Source: Desulfovibrio sp. Marseille-P6017
GTDB lineage: Bacteria > Bacillota_A > Clostridia > Peptostreptococcales > Peptostreptococcaceae
Direction: 5' to 3'
NCBI GenBank assembly: GCA_900604495.1
Contig: UWOR01000005.1
Location: forward strand, 124,001-188,000
DNA length: 64,000 nt
Below, one piece after another: positions 1-8,752 of this stretch. The notes below the pieces were generated by a model. That model searched no databases, had not been told where the DNA came from, and saw only the letters and a list, made by a program, of their open reading frames with translations. Each line of letters opens with the position of its first letter. Position 1 is the first letter of the stretch. Made by a program: the position numbers and the translations under genes.

Positions 1-1407
1 AGATTAGTTTTCATAAACTCAGTCTTCAAGTTATGTTCTATAACTTCTTTATTTTTTATATTATAAGTTTTGTTTTGAATTTTGATAGTATTATTATCTT
101 TCATATAATTTTCTATTACTGGTAATACTCTTGAAAAGTTAGATGTAATTAATACTTCATTTTCTTTTAAATCTACTATCTTTTCATTGTCTAATTCCAT
201 TATTTTGTTATAGTCTGATACTTTTATATATTCCACTTCATAATTCATATTTTGTGAAATATCATTTACATTAAAAATATCATATATTTTACTTCCATCC
301 ATATATTCATTATAATAAGCTACTTTATCGTCCTTATCAAATTTTACACCTATATATTCAAGGGATTTTTCTATATCTTGTGCTTTATCCTGTGGACTAA
401 CATACATATATGCACTAGCATCAAATGGAGTAGCTTCTTCTAGCCCTGATTCTAAAGCTTTCTTAAAGCTAAATCCTGTTGATAACATAACAGTAGTTAT
501 AAACAGCATTAAACAAATTACTGACATTGATATAAAGTTTGTATTAACTTTACTATTTATTTGCTTCACTATAAATATATTTAGTCCTCTGAAATAAATA
601 CTTTTATTTTTCTTTACAATATATAAAATAAATCCTGATAAGCTAAAGAAAATAAAAGTGTACCTATTACCCCCAGTCCTATTGACATAAGAAATCTGCT
701 ATCATTTATATTTAAATTTATATCTATAATAAACTTATACGCTAAACCTAATGAAATTACACATAAAATAAATGTAACTAAATATACAAATGGATTTCTA
801 AATTTTATTTCTTCTGTTTTTCTTCCAACTGTTAATAAATCAATTATTTTATATTTTGATATTACAGAAAATTAAATATCATTACTACTAAAAACATTAT
901 TCCAAAATATAAAATAGTCTTAAGAATAGCTGTTTTCGATATTATAAAAGTATATCCTGACATTTGAAATTCAAATAGCTTTGATACAAGTATTGATAAA
1001 CCTTGAGAAGCTATTAATCCTAATACTAAACCACTTATTAATGACAGTATTCCAACTATTATAGTTTCTAGTATTAAAATTCTAGATATTTTATTTTTTG
1101 ACATACCTAATGTCATATAAATTCCTAGTTCTTTTTTTCTCTTTTTTATTAAAAAGTTATTAGCATAAAGAATAAGACTTCCTAATATAAAAGCTACAAA
1201 TACAGATACATAAGATATTATCTTAACAAGAGTTTCTGTATATTCTTTACCTGAAGCATTCATCTGTATCATAGCTTTTTGTGATTTTATAGAATTAAAG
1301 CTATAAAATATACAAACTGCTAATGTTAATGTTAAAAAATATATACTATAATCTTTAAAGCTTTTTTTCACATTTTTTAATGCCATATTAGAATACATTG
1401 TTGTCAT
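1..1407 (-). pseudogene. BceB-type ABC transporter permease, frameshifted and cut by window edge
   Basis: This is the N-terminal two thirds of a FtsX/BceB-family permease of the peptide-antibiotic sensing and detoxification type (known role of the family: resistance to bacitracin-like peptides and lantibiotics). The first 181 residues read openly (TM near 20-40, 60-85, 105-130, 150-180). The frame is then lost near 862-868 and resumes one base off, with LLTVGRKTEEIKFRNPF; a second single-base loss lies near 650, after which the extracellular domain reads openly to base 1. The gene starts inside the 3' end of the ATPase gene (20-base overlap), a usual arrangement for coupled translation. Its C-terminus is outside the window. 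Two separate deletions suggest a pseudogene, but sequence error cannot be excluded. Confidence 0.85.
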
Positions 1408-2155
1408 CCCCTCCTATTAGAGAAATAACTTCCATAATTCTACTAAAGAACTCTTTTCTTGAGTCACTTCCTCTTACTAATTCTGTAAAGATTTTTCCAT
1501 CTTTTATAAATAATATTCTATGAGCATAACTTGCAGTAAAAGCATCATGAGTTACCATTAATATAGTTGATTTTAAAGATTTATTTAAATCTTCAAATCT
1601 TTCAAGTAATAATCTAGCTGATTTTGAATCTAATGCTCCTGTTGGTTCATCAGCAAGAATTAATGATGGATTAGTTACTATAGCCCTAGCTGATGCTACT
1701 CTTTGCTTTTGTCCTCCTGACATTTGATAAGGATATTTATTTAATATTTTTTCAATTTCTAAATATTTTGCCACTTCTTTTATTTTTGAATCTATAAGAG
1801 AAGTTTTTTCTCCTTTTATTGTTAATGCTAATGCTATGTTTTCATAAGCAGTAAGTGTATCTAATAAGTTAAAATCTTGGAATATAAATCCAAGTTCATC
1901 TTGTCTAAACTTATCTAATCTGTTAGATTTTAATCTTGTAATATCATTATCATTTATTATTATTTTTCCTGTTGTTACATTGTCTATTGTTGATATACAG
2001 TTAAGTAATGTTGTCTTACCACTTCCACTAGGCCCCATTATTCCAACAAACTCACCTTCACTAACTTTAAAACTTATATTATCTATAGCTTTTGTAACAT
2101 TGTCTTTATTTCCATAATACTTTTCTACACTTTCTACACTTAATACATTTTTCAT
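1388..2155 (-). CDS. BceA-type ABC transporter ATP-binding protein
   Basis: This 255-residue ATPase powers the BceB-type permease that follows it. Walker A is GPSGSGKTT (about 41-49), the signature is MSGGQKQR (about 145-152) and Walker B is [13 protein letters not shown] (about 165-177), all intact. Length and the ALDS variant fit the BceA/MacB-like class of peptide-resistance transporters. The C-terminus carries a short extra tail of about 25 residues. The start has the ribosome binding site AAAGGAG in front of it. No BceRS-type two-component system is seen on this side; it may lie left of the window. Without a working permease this ATPase is probably idle. Confidence 0.9.
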   Translation of the reverse strand: MKNVLSVESVEKYYGNKDNVTKAIDNISFKVSEGEFVGIMGPSGSGKTTLLNCISTIDNVTTGKIIINDNDITRLKSNRLDKFRQDELGFIFQDFNLLDTLTAYENIALALTIKGEKTSLIDSKIKEVAKYLEIEKILNKYPYQMSGGQKQRVASARAIVTNPSLILADEPTGALDSKSARLLLERFEDLNKSLKSTILMVTHDAFTASYAHRILFIKDGKIFTELVRGSDSRKEFFSRIMEVISLIGGDDNNVF

Positions 2156-2239
2156 TTTATTTTATCTCCTTTGTTTATTTATCATAAATTTATTATAAAC
2201 GCGTTTTATTTTTTTAGATATGAATGTATATTTCATTAC

Positions 2240-2257
2240 CATTACATTTTTGTAATG
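2240..2257. promoter_or_regulatory. inverted repeat ATTACA-N4-TGTAAT upstream of bceA-like gene
   Basis: A perfect 7-bp inverted repeat (cATTACA tttt TGTAATg) lies about 85 bp upstream of the ATPase start, upstream of an AT-rich likely promoter. BceR-like response regulators are known to bind inverted repeats with a T/A-rich four-to-five base spacer ahead of bceA-type operons. Assigning this one to a BceR-like regulator is inference. Confidence 0.45.
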
Positions 2258-2357
2258 TAAACTAATTTTAAAAGATTATTTTAGATATATTCTTATATAT
2301 TTGAATTCTTTTGATTTATATATACTAAAGTGTAGATATGATTATTAGAAATACTTT

Positions 2358-2390
2358 AATAGAGCTTAACATAAAATGCTAAGCTCTATT
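2358..2390 (-). terminator. stem-loop after the XRE-cupin gene
   Basis: An 11-bp perfect stem (AATAGAGCTTA / TAAGCTCTATT) with an 11-base loop follows the XRE-cupin stop. The T tract on the minus strand is poor, so termination is likely but not certain. Confidence 0.5.
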
Positions 2391-2408
2391 AATCTCATCT
2401 TAAAATTG

Positions 2409-2954
2409 TTATAGTATAACAGCAAAAATAACTTTCACATCTTCATTTGTGTTATTTTCCCATCTATGATTAATTCCTGCTGATATCTTTATACTATCAC
2501 CCTTACTCATAGTAAACTCCTCATTATCAAGATATACAGTAGCTTCTCCTTCAAGAACATAAGCTAGCTCATATCCTATATGACTTATATCACCATTACT
2601 AGATGAAGTATTCGGTTCAAGTGTCATAATAGCAAATTCAAAATTATCACTAAATCCAGGAGCTAATATTTCATATATAACATTATCACTTTCAGGCAAA
2701 ATAACTTTTTTTCTACTATCTTTTCTTACTATTAAATCTTCTTTTTCTACTTCTGAAGTGAAAAAAGTAAATAGTGGTACTTCTAGAGCTGATGCAATTG
2801 ATTTTAATGAATTTACAGAAGGATTTGCATTTCCTCTTTCTATTTGACTAAGCATAGATGCAGTTACATGTGATAACTCTGCTAGCTTTCTTACACTTAA
2901 GTTTTTATTAGTTCTTATTTGTGCTATTTTTTTACCTATATTTATATCAGACAT
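2409..2954 (-). CDS. XRE-family regulator with C-terminal cupin
   Basis: A 181-residue transcription factor with an N-terminal helix-turn-helix (about 6-62, containing the recognition segment VTASMLSQIERGNANPS) and a C-terminal cupin_2 domain (about 110-178) that probably binds a small effector. The start has AAGGAG eight bases upstream. It is divergent from the GntP permease gene, sharing a 204-bp intergenic region, so control of that permease is the simplest inference. Proteins of this architecture often control uptake or use of a metabolite that the cupin senses; the ligand is unknown here. Confidence 0.88.
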   Translation of the reverse strand: MSDINIGKKIAQIRTNKNLSVRKLAELSHVTASMLSQIERGNANPSVNSLKSIASALEVPLFTFFTSEVEKEDLIVRKDSRKKVILPESDNVIYEILAPGFSDNFEFAIMTLEPNTSSSNGDISHIGYELAYVLEGEATVYLDNEEFTMSKGDSIKISAGINHRWENNTNEDVKVIFAVIL

Positions 2955-3091
2955 TTCATTCTCCTTAAATTTATATATATCTTAATCTATTTTTTAGTTT
3001 TTTACACTTAATGAATTTATATTATTATTTAAATTTATTATATCATAGTATTACAACATTGTTAAATATTATTAAATTAATTAAATTATAT

Positions 3092-3120
3092 TTGACGCTT
3101 TTATATTCATTGTATAAAAT
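3092..3120 (+). promoter_or_regulatory. sigma-A-type promoter of the GntP gene
   Basis: TTGACG (3092-3097) and TAAAAT (3115-3120) are separated by 17 bp and lie 38 bases before the start codon of the permease gene. Confidence 0.6.
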
Positions 3121-3158
3121 AAGTATTAACAAATTTAACGATAAGAAGGTGAAATAAT

Positions 3159-4415
3159 ATGACAATAACAACTTTTGGGGCGATAATTGGTTTAAGTGTA
3201 TCTATTATTCTTATAATTAAAAAGTTTGAACCATTTTACTGTTTAGTATTCGGTGCATTAGTTGGTGGAATTGTAGGTGGAGCTGACTTAGTAAGTACAG
3301 TTGAGTATATGGCAAATGGAGCTCAAAGCATGGCCCCTGCTATTCTAAGAGTAATGACATCAGGATTTCTAGCTGCAACATTAATAAAAACAGGTGCTGT
3401 AGATAGAATTTCAGAGGAAATAATAAAAATTTTAGGAATTAAAAAATCAATTTTAGGAATCGTACTTTCTGCTATGGTACTATCAGCTGTTGGAGTTGAT
3501 TTAGACGTTGTAGTTCTTACAGTTGGACCTATTGGTATGTCTATAGGACATAAATTAGGGTATTCAAAATTAGCTATACTTTTAGCAGCATTAGGTGGAG
3601 GTAAAGCCGGAAATATTATATCTCCAAACCCAAATACTTTAGCTGCTGCAACTAATTTTAATGTAGATTTATCAAGTGTTATGCTTGCTAATATAGTTCC
3701 TGCTATATGTGGTGTTTTAGTTACAACAGTATTAGCAAAAACTTTAATTAATAAAGTAAGTAAAATTAATATAGATATAGATATTCAAGAAGATGAAAAC
3801 TTACCTAGCTTATTTGCATCTATTATAGGACCTATTGTAGCCATTTGTTTATTATTTTTAGGTAATGTATCTAGTATAGTTGTGGATCCGTTAGTTGCTT
3901 TACCTGTTGGCGCTATAGTTTGTATAATAGCTACTAAAAATTTAGTTCATACAAAGGAATATTTAAGCTACGGAGTTGAAAAGATGCAAGGAGTATGTAT
4001 ATTACTACTTGGTACTGGTACTTTAGTTGGAATAATTCAAATGTCTAATTTGCAACATAGTACAATATCTTTATTAGATACGTTGAGTATTCCACAATTT
4101 TTACTAGCACCTATATCAGGTATGGTAATGTCACTTGCTACGGCTTCTACTACAGGTGGAGCAACAATAGCATCTTCAACATTCTCTAGTGCTATTTTAA
4201 ACTCTGGTTTATCTGGTATTGCTGGTGCATCTATGGTAAATGCTGGTGCATGTGTGTTTGAACATTTACCTCACGGTGCTTTATTCCATGCAAGTACGAA
4301 AAGTGTTTCTATGGATTTAATTGAAAGATTTAAGTTAATTCATTATGAAATAGCTATTGGACTAGTTATAGTATTTGTATCAACAATTATGCAATTTTTT
4401 ATGATGAGTTTATAA
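3159..4415 (+). CDS. GntP-family permease
   Basis: A 418-residue integral membrane protein of the GntP family, whose members import gluconate or related hydroxy-acids with protons. About 11-12 hydrophobic segments are visible across the length, and the glycine-rich segment GGGKAGNIISPNPNTLAAA (about 146-164) is the clearest family mark. The start follows AAGAAGGTG. A hairpin terminator lies 26 bases after the stop, so the gene is probably monocistronic. Divergence from the XRE-cupin gene suggests substrate-responsive control. The exact substrate cannot be read from sequence. Confidence 0.85.
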   Translation: MTITTFGAIIGLSVSIILIIKKFEPFYCLVFGALVGGIVGGADLVSTVEYMANGAQSMAPAILRVMTSGFLAATLIKTGAVDRISEEIIKILGIKKSILGIVLSAMVLSAVGVDLDVVVLTVGPIGMSIGHKLGYSKLAILLAALGGGKAGNIISPNPNTLAAATNFNVDLSSVMLANIVPAICGVLVTTVLAKTLINKVSKINIDIDIQEDENLPSLFASIIGPIVAICLLFLGNVSSIVVDPLVALPVGAIVCIIATKNLVHTKEYLSYGVEKMQGVCILLLGTGTLVGIIQMSNLQHSTISLLDTLSIPQFLLAPISGMVMSLATASTTGGATIASSTFSSAILNSGLSGIAGASMVNAGACVFEHLPHGALFHASTKSVSMDLIERFKLIHYEIAIGLVIVFVSTIMQFFMMSL

Positions 4416-4440
4416 TTAATATCCAAATTTTACTAAAATA

Positions 4441-4467
4441 AAAGCTAGCAATTATCTTGCTAGCTTT
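4441..4467. terminator. terminator after GntP gene
   Basis: Perfect 11-bp stem (AAAGCTAGCAA / TTGCTAGCTTT) with a five-base loop between the ends of two convergent genes; it can act in both directions. Confidence 0.8.
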
Positions 4468-4516
4468 ATTAAAAATGAAATCCAAATTCCATTTATTAAA
4501 AATAGCATACTAAAAA

Positions 4517-5195
4517 TTAAAACAACATGGATAAGATTTCTTCATACCTTTCATCTGATATACCAAGCTTTTTCTTAAATATATCATCATCCATTCGTTC
4601 AATTTTAACTTCATTTGGAGATATTTCTTTGATAATATGTTTTAACTTATTAATTGACTCATCATCATCATTATATCCTTTGATAATGGTAATTTCAAAT
4701 ATAAACTTACCATTGTATTGTTTATTAAATAAAGCCATATTTGAAATATATTCTTCTAATGTATATCCTTCAATTGGCCTTTGTATCTTTTGGAAGTCTT
4801 TTTCTGTTATTACCTTTATTTCTCCAATAACTTCATCACATTTATTAGCAATACATTTATATTCTTCTCTACCTAATATATATCCATTAGAAAGTAACCT
4901 TACAGATAGACCTTTATTTTTTATAAAATCGATAATATCACTAATCTTCTCATTTACAAGTGCTTCACCTTTTGAATTAATAAAAATTAATTCTGCTTTT
5001 GTATCTTCTATAACATTTTCTAGTTCCTTTAATGAGCTATCCATTTCTTCAAATGATATTTGAGTGTCTATTTTTTGATCTTCCTATAGGGCAAAATATG
5101 CAGTCAAAATTACAATACTTTTCTGGTAGTATATTAATTTCTAATATCCTTTTTCCATCTTCAATATAGACATCTTTATACGTAAAAATATTCAT
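4517..5195 (-). pseudogene. radical SAM protein, frameshifted
   Basis: The reconstructed protein (about 226 residues) begins at the ATG at 5195 after AAGGAGGT and has the radical SAM iron-sulfur motif CNFDCIFC (CX3CX2C, Cys28, Cys32, Cys35). A single extra A in an A6 run near 5074-5079 breaks the frame: upstream reads CPIGRS, downstream resumes with IDTQISFEEMDSSLKE and stays open for about 185 residues. The gene lies 23 bases after the B3/4-domain gene, so both form an operon under the guanidine-I riboswitch. The downstream ORF alone has no catalytic cysteines. The substrate is not recognisable. Either a recent pseudogene or a homopolymer sequence error. Confidence 0.82.
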
Positions 5196-5218
5196 TTATT
5201 CAATCTACCTCCTTAAAT

Positions 5219-5926
5219 CTATATTATTGTCATTTCTTTATTATTAATATCAAGTATAGTAACTTTACATTCTCCACCTAAGTTTTCTTGTACTAATCTT
5301 TTTAAATCAGATAAAGCATTTTCAAAATCTTCTACTCTATTTTCATCAACTAATTCTATACATAAGAAAGCATTTTTTGTATGTTCAGTTAACATAGTCC
5401 TTACTGATTCACGCCAGTTCCAACATCTACAAATTGCTCCTTCATCATCTTTATACACGATTTCCCCTTCATAAGGTGGCGTATTTTCATTTGATCCTAA
5501 TGTAATAAAACCTTCATTTCCAACTGCTTTAGTTAATTTAACATCTCCAACAAATGTATCTATATCTTCTCCACCACAAGGTAAACCATATCTTAATGAT
5601 ATAGTGTTATAAATATCAACTAAAGGATTTATAGTTCCTAACCCTTTGTTACTATGAACTCTTTTTAATAATGCTTCAATAGATGATCTTACTCCTCTTT
5701 TAGTTTTAAATTGTTTAAAAGCATCTCTCCAAACTTTTATAACATCATTATTGCTAAATTCCTCATCTGTTAAATGTTTTAAAGCTTCTTTTTGAGCTTC
5801 TTTAAGCATATCTTCATATTTATTCTCATCTTTTATAGTGTTATCGATATTATAACAAGTTATTATACCTATCTTTGTATTTGGAAATACACCCCAAAAT
5901 TCTTCTTCAATTATAAATTTTTTCAT
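5219..5926 (-). CDS. B3/4 (tRNA-synthetase-like) domain protein
   Basis: A 235-residue soluble protein of the B3/4 family (the domain also found in the beta subunit of phenylalanyl-tRNA synthetase; COG3382). The diagnostic segment TINPLVDIYNTISLRYGLP with GGEDID following (about 99-124) is clear. It starts after GAGGAGG and is the first gene of a two-gene operon with a radical SAM gene. The leader carries a guanidine-I riboswitch with an overlapping terminator, so expression should rise with guanidine. Stand-alone B3/4 proteins are proposed editing or tRNA-related factors but are mostly uncharacterised; a link to guanidine metabolism is inference from the leader. Confidence 0.85.
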   Translation of the reverse strand: MKKFIIEEEFWGVFPNTKIGIITCYNIDNTIKDENKYEDMLKEAQKEALKHLTDEEFSNNDVIKVWRDAFKQFKTKRGVRSSIEALLKRVHSNKGLGTINPLVDIYNTISLRYGLPCGGEDIDTFVGDVKLTKAVGNEGFITLGSNENTPPYEGEIVYKDDEGAICRCWNWRESVRTMLTEHTKNAFLCIELVDENRVEDFENALSDLKRLVQENLGGECKVTILDINNKEMTII

Positions 5927-5955
5927 TTTAATTATGCCTCCTCAAAAATAATAAT

Positions 5956-6000
5956 AAAAAAAAGCCATAGGAGTATTATGAAAAATATCTCCCAGGCTTT
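5956..6000 (-). terminator. riboswitch expression-platform terminator
   Basis: AAAGCC and GGAG at the 3' end of the aptamer also pair with CTCC and GGCTTT downstream, followed by eight T residues. Aptamer and terminator are therefore mutually exclusive, so ligand binding should permit read-through (ON switch). Confidence 0.85.
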
Positions 6001-6085
6001 TATCATTCCGTGTACACAGTAAACTATGCGTTTTCTCTCGGACCAGCCAGCTATAAACTGCGGAACCCTAGAAAACTAAAATATA
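5984..6085 (-). promoter_or_regulatory. guanidine-I riboswitch (ykkC class) aptamer
   Basis: The minus strand carries, in order, CTAGGGTTCCG (6071-6061), CTGGTCCGAGAG, a variable hairpin, ACACGG, and AAAAGCCTGGGAGA (ending about 5987). These are the conserved blocks of the ykkC RNA. The forms GGTCCGAGAG and AAAAGCC-GGGAGA match the guanidine-binding subtype rather than the ppGpp/PRPP subtypes, which differ at these positions (from my knowledge of the family). It lies directly upstream of the B3/4-domain gene. Confidence 0.9.
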
Positions 6086-6172
6086 AAACTAAATTTTTAA
6101 AAAAAATATCATTCTATTAAAATTAAATCAACACTATATCTTCAACGGATTTAATATATTTTTATCTTTATA

Positions 6173-7705
6173 TTAGATTGTTATAGCTACTTCTTTCATA
6201 GCTTGATTTTCATATTTACTTAACCAAGCTTTTCTTTCTTCTCTTAACATATTTGCTATATTGTCATATTCTTCTTTAGTGTAGAAGTTTCTTGGATTAT
6301 ATTTTTCTATATCTATTCCCTTAACCTCTTTAGGTATCATATATCCCCACTCTTTATCTTCTATCCATTCGATATTATCTTTAGCTATTTCTTTCATTAT
6401 AGTTGTAGAAACATTTATAGTTAATTTTTCACCTTTGAAATCTTCTTTAGCTCCAACACTACCTGTATTTAATATAAAGCATTCCATATCTTTATTCTTT
6501 TGTAATATTTCTTTTAATCTCATTCCTTCTTCTATTTCAGAACCCATTATAAATGGATTAGTTCCAACACATCTTTTTGATTGACCTGCTTTACTTGGAT
6601 CTCCTGCAGAAGTTTCTATTGATTCGCCTAACATAAATGCATCTAGTGCCTGCATTGGGTTTAATTTTACAACTGGAGGAACTATGTCATTTCTTCTAGT
6701 TATAAATAATATCTTATGAGCTTTTTCTAAATCTACTGTATCATCTGTAGTGTCTATATCTTCTCTTAAAATTATTCCTCTACCATTAGAAGTTATAGAT
6801 ACATCATCAAAATCTACTGTAGAATCTTCTCTAACCATTATATTTTCTAAAGTTGCATTTTCACTAATTGCAGCTTTGTATAATATCCCTTGATTAGCTG
6901 GATTTAACCCTTCTGTTTTTATATAAAATCCATTTTCAGTTCCTATACAATAACCATCTTCATCCATAAATATAACATCATCTTGTCTAACTATTGCTTT
7001 TTCTTCACCAGTTAATTCATGGTCATGTATTGTTAAAGTAGTCTTCCCAGTTCCACTTAGTCCAAACATTATAAATCCAACATCTTTTATTTTATTATTT
7101 TTATCTAATACTCTTAATACCTTACTTCCTGCATGGAATCCTAATCCACCTGATTTCTTTACCTTATACATCGCCATTCTTAAAAATGACTTTTTCGCTT
7201 CTCCAAAATAATCACTACCTAATATAAAAGTAACTCCAGTTTCAGGATATGCTATCATTATTCTTTCTGGCCACTCAGGTATATATATACTTACTAAATC
7301 TGGATTTTCACTATCATCTGGATTAAATAATGTATCATGCCACATATGAGCTATTCTAGCAAATTCTTTTGATATGTATAATCTACAATTATAAGAAAAT
7401 TTTTCATTCATTCCCATTTTTCTATCTACTCTTATTACTTCTTTTTCTTTTATATATTCAAATACTTTAGCTGCTATTTCATCAGCTTTATCTTTTGAAA
7501 TTCCCTTTTGATCTACCCCTACTTCTATTTCATCAACTATGTATGTATTTTTTGCACTTCTATTTTTAACTTCACTTTTATAACTAGCATTTTTAAACTC
7601 AGTAGTTACTTCTACATCACTTGCTAAGCTTCTTAATTCTTTTTTATTTGGATTTACTATTACTTTTTTAAATATTTTATCATTTATAGCATTTAAATTG
7701 AACAT
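6173..7705 (-). CDS. pckA: phosphoenolpyruvate carboxykinase (ATP)
   Basis: A 510-residue cytosolic enzyme that interconverts oxaloacetate + ATP with PEP + CO2 + ADP, linking the C4-acid and glycolytic pools. The kinase-1a loop is FGLSGTGKTT (about 215-224) and the acidic kinase-2 segment RQDDVIFMDEDG follows about 25 residues later. The sequence is typical in length but belongs to a divergent clostridial branch, since the segment after the P-loop differs from the Escherichia enzyme. The gene appears monocistronic, with a 360-bp upstream region containing a perfect dyad. The riboswitch leader of the next operon begins about 90 bases after its stop. Confidence 0.9.
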   Translation of the reverse strand: MFNLNAINDKIFKKVIVNPNKKELRSLASDVEVTTEFKNASYKSEVKNRSAKNTYIVDEIEVGVDQKGISKDKADEIAAKVFEYIKEKEVIRVDRKMGMNEKFSYNCRLYISKEFARIAHMWHDTLFNPDDSENPDLVSIYIPEWPERIMIAYPETGVTFILGSDYFGEAKKSFLRMAMYKVKKSGGLGFHAGSKVLRVLDKNNKIKDVGFIMFGLSGTGKTTLTIHDHELTGEEKAIVRQDDVIFMDEDGYCIGTENGFYIKTEGLNPANQGILYKAAISENATLENIMVREDSTVDFDDVSITSNGRGIILREDIDTTDDTVDLEKAHKILFITRRNDIVPPVVKLNPMQALDAFMLGESIETSAGDPSKAGQSKRCVGTNPFIMGSEIEEGMRLKEILQKNKDMECFILNTGSVGAKEDFKGEKLTINVSTTIMKEIAKDNIEWIEDKEWGYMIPKEVKGIDIEKYNPRNFYTKEEYDNIANMLREERKAWLSKYENQAMKEVAITI

Positions 7706-8064
7706 TTTTCCTCCATATCCCTAATTAGTATATATTTTTTTCTTTTTATTATACTATATAGTATATCATATTAATTATTTATTACCACTATTTATTTTAA
7801 AAATTAGTTCACAATATATTGTATACATATGTTAATTTTAAATTAAATATAAAGTTATAAATCATGAGGCTTTATTATATCATATATTATCAGTGAATAG
7901 TTATAAATTATAACTACTTTTCTTAATAATTGTAAAATATTTAACTTTTAGGTGTATATGAATAAATAATTTATATGCTATAAAAATATAAAATAAGTCC
8001 TTTCTATACTTAATTTATAGGTATTTTTTCCTTAGTAAAATTCTATTTTATCTTATTCATTAAC
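7706..8064. other. intergenic region with a perfect dyad upstream of pckA
   Basis: No gene is seen. The region is very AT-rich. It holds a perfect 9-bp inverted repeat with one central base, TAGTTATAA A TTATAACTA (7898-7916), about 195 bp upstream of the pckA start. This could be an operator, or chance in AT-rich DNA. Confidence 0.35.
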
Positions 8065-8742
8065 TTAAACGCTTATCTTATTGTTTAATTTTCCATCTAT
8101 TATAGATATTACTCTATCAGCCTTTTTTGCAATTTCATTATTATGAGTTATCATTATTAAAGTTTGATTATATTTTTTAATAGATTGCTTCAATAAATCC
8201 ATTACTTCTTCTGTAGTCTTACTATCTAAGTTTCCTGTTGGCTCATCAGCTAAAATTATACTTGGCTTATTTGCAAGTGCTCTAGCTATAGCAACACGTT
8301 GCTGTTGACCTCCTGACAATTGATTTGGAAGATGATTTTTTCTATCTTCTATTCCTAATAATTTCATAAGATCTTCTATATACTCTTTGTCTATTTTTTG
8401 ATTATCAAGCTTTAATGGTAATTCTATATTTTCTTTCACATTAAGCACTGGTATTAAGTTATATTGTTGAAAAACAAATCCCACCTTTTGTCTTCTATAC
8501 TTTGCTAATTCTCCTTCAGATAAACAACAAATATCCTTATTATCAACTTTTATAGTTCCATTACTAGGACGTTCTAATCCACCTATTAAATGGAGAAATG
8601 TACTTTTACCACTACCACTTGGACCTACTATTGCTACAAATTCACCCTTATCTATTTTCAAATTAACATATTTAAGTGCATCTACTTTTGTTTGTTTTTT
8701 TCCATATATTTTACCTAAATTAATAGTTTCTAATATAACCAT
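8065..8742 (-). CDS. ABC transporter ATP-binding protein (MacB/LolD type)
   Basis: A 225-residue ATPase with Walker A GPSGSGKST (about 39-47), signature LSGGQQQR (about 142-149) and Walker [14 protein letters not shown] (about 162-174). It follows the large FtsX-type permease gene by nine bases and is its partner. The pair is divergent from a GHKL kinase/LytTR regulator pair, which probably controls it. Such systems usually act on peptides or on the cell envelope; the substrate is unknown. Confidence 0.92.
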   Translation of the reverse strand: MVILETINLGKIYGKKQTKVDALKYVNLKIDKGEFVAIVGPSGSGKSTFLHLIGGLERPSNGTIKVDNKDICCLSEGELAKYRRQKVGFVFQQYNLIPVLNVKENIELPLKLDNQKIDKEYIEDLMKLLGIEDRKNHLPNQLSGGQQQRVAIARALANKPSIILADEPTGNLDSKTTEEVMDLLKQSIKKYNQTLIMITHNNEIAKKADRVISIIDGKLNNKISV

Positions 8743-8752
8743 AATGACACCT

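Noticed and set aside
4527..5063. 178-codon plus-strand ORF opposite the radical SAM gene
   Set aside because: It is the antisense shadow of an A-rich gene; no ribosome binding site and a Ser/Ile/Leu-rich low-information protein.
5070..5082. Programmed frameshift or transcriptional slippage in the radical SAM gene
   Set aside because: The run is only six A, no stimulatory structure is apparent, and many unrelated genes here have similar single-base lesions.
5984..6085. ppGpp or PRPP (ykkC subtype 2) riboswitch
   Set aside because: The blocks GGTCCGAGAG and AAAAGCC-GGGAGA fit the guanidine subtype, and the downstream genes are not purine or branched-chain amino acid genes.
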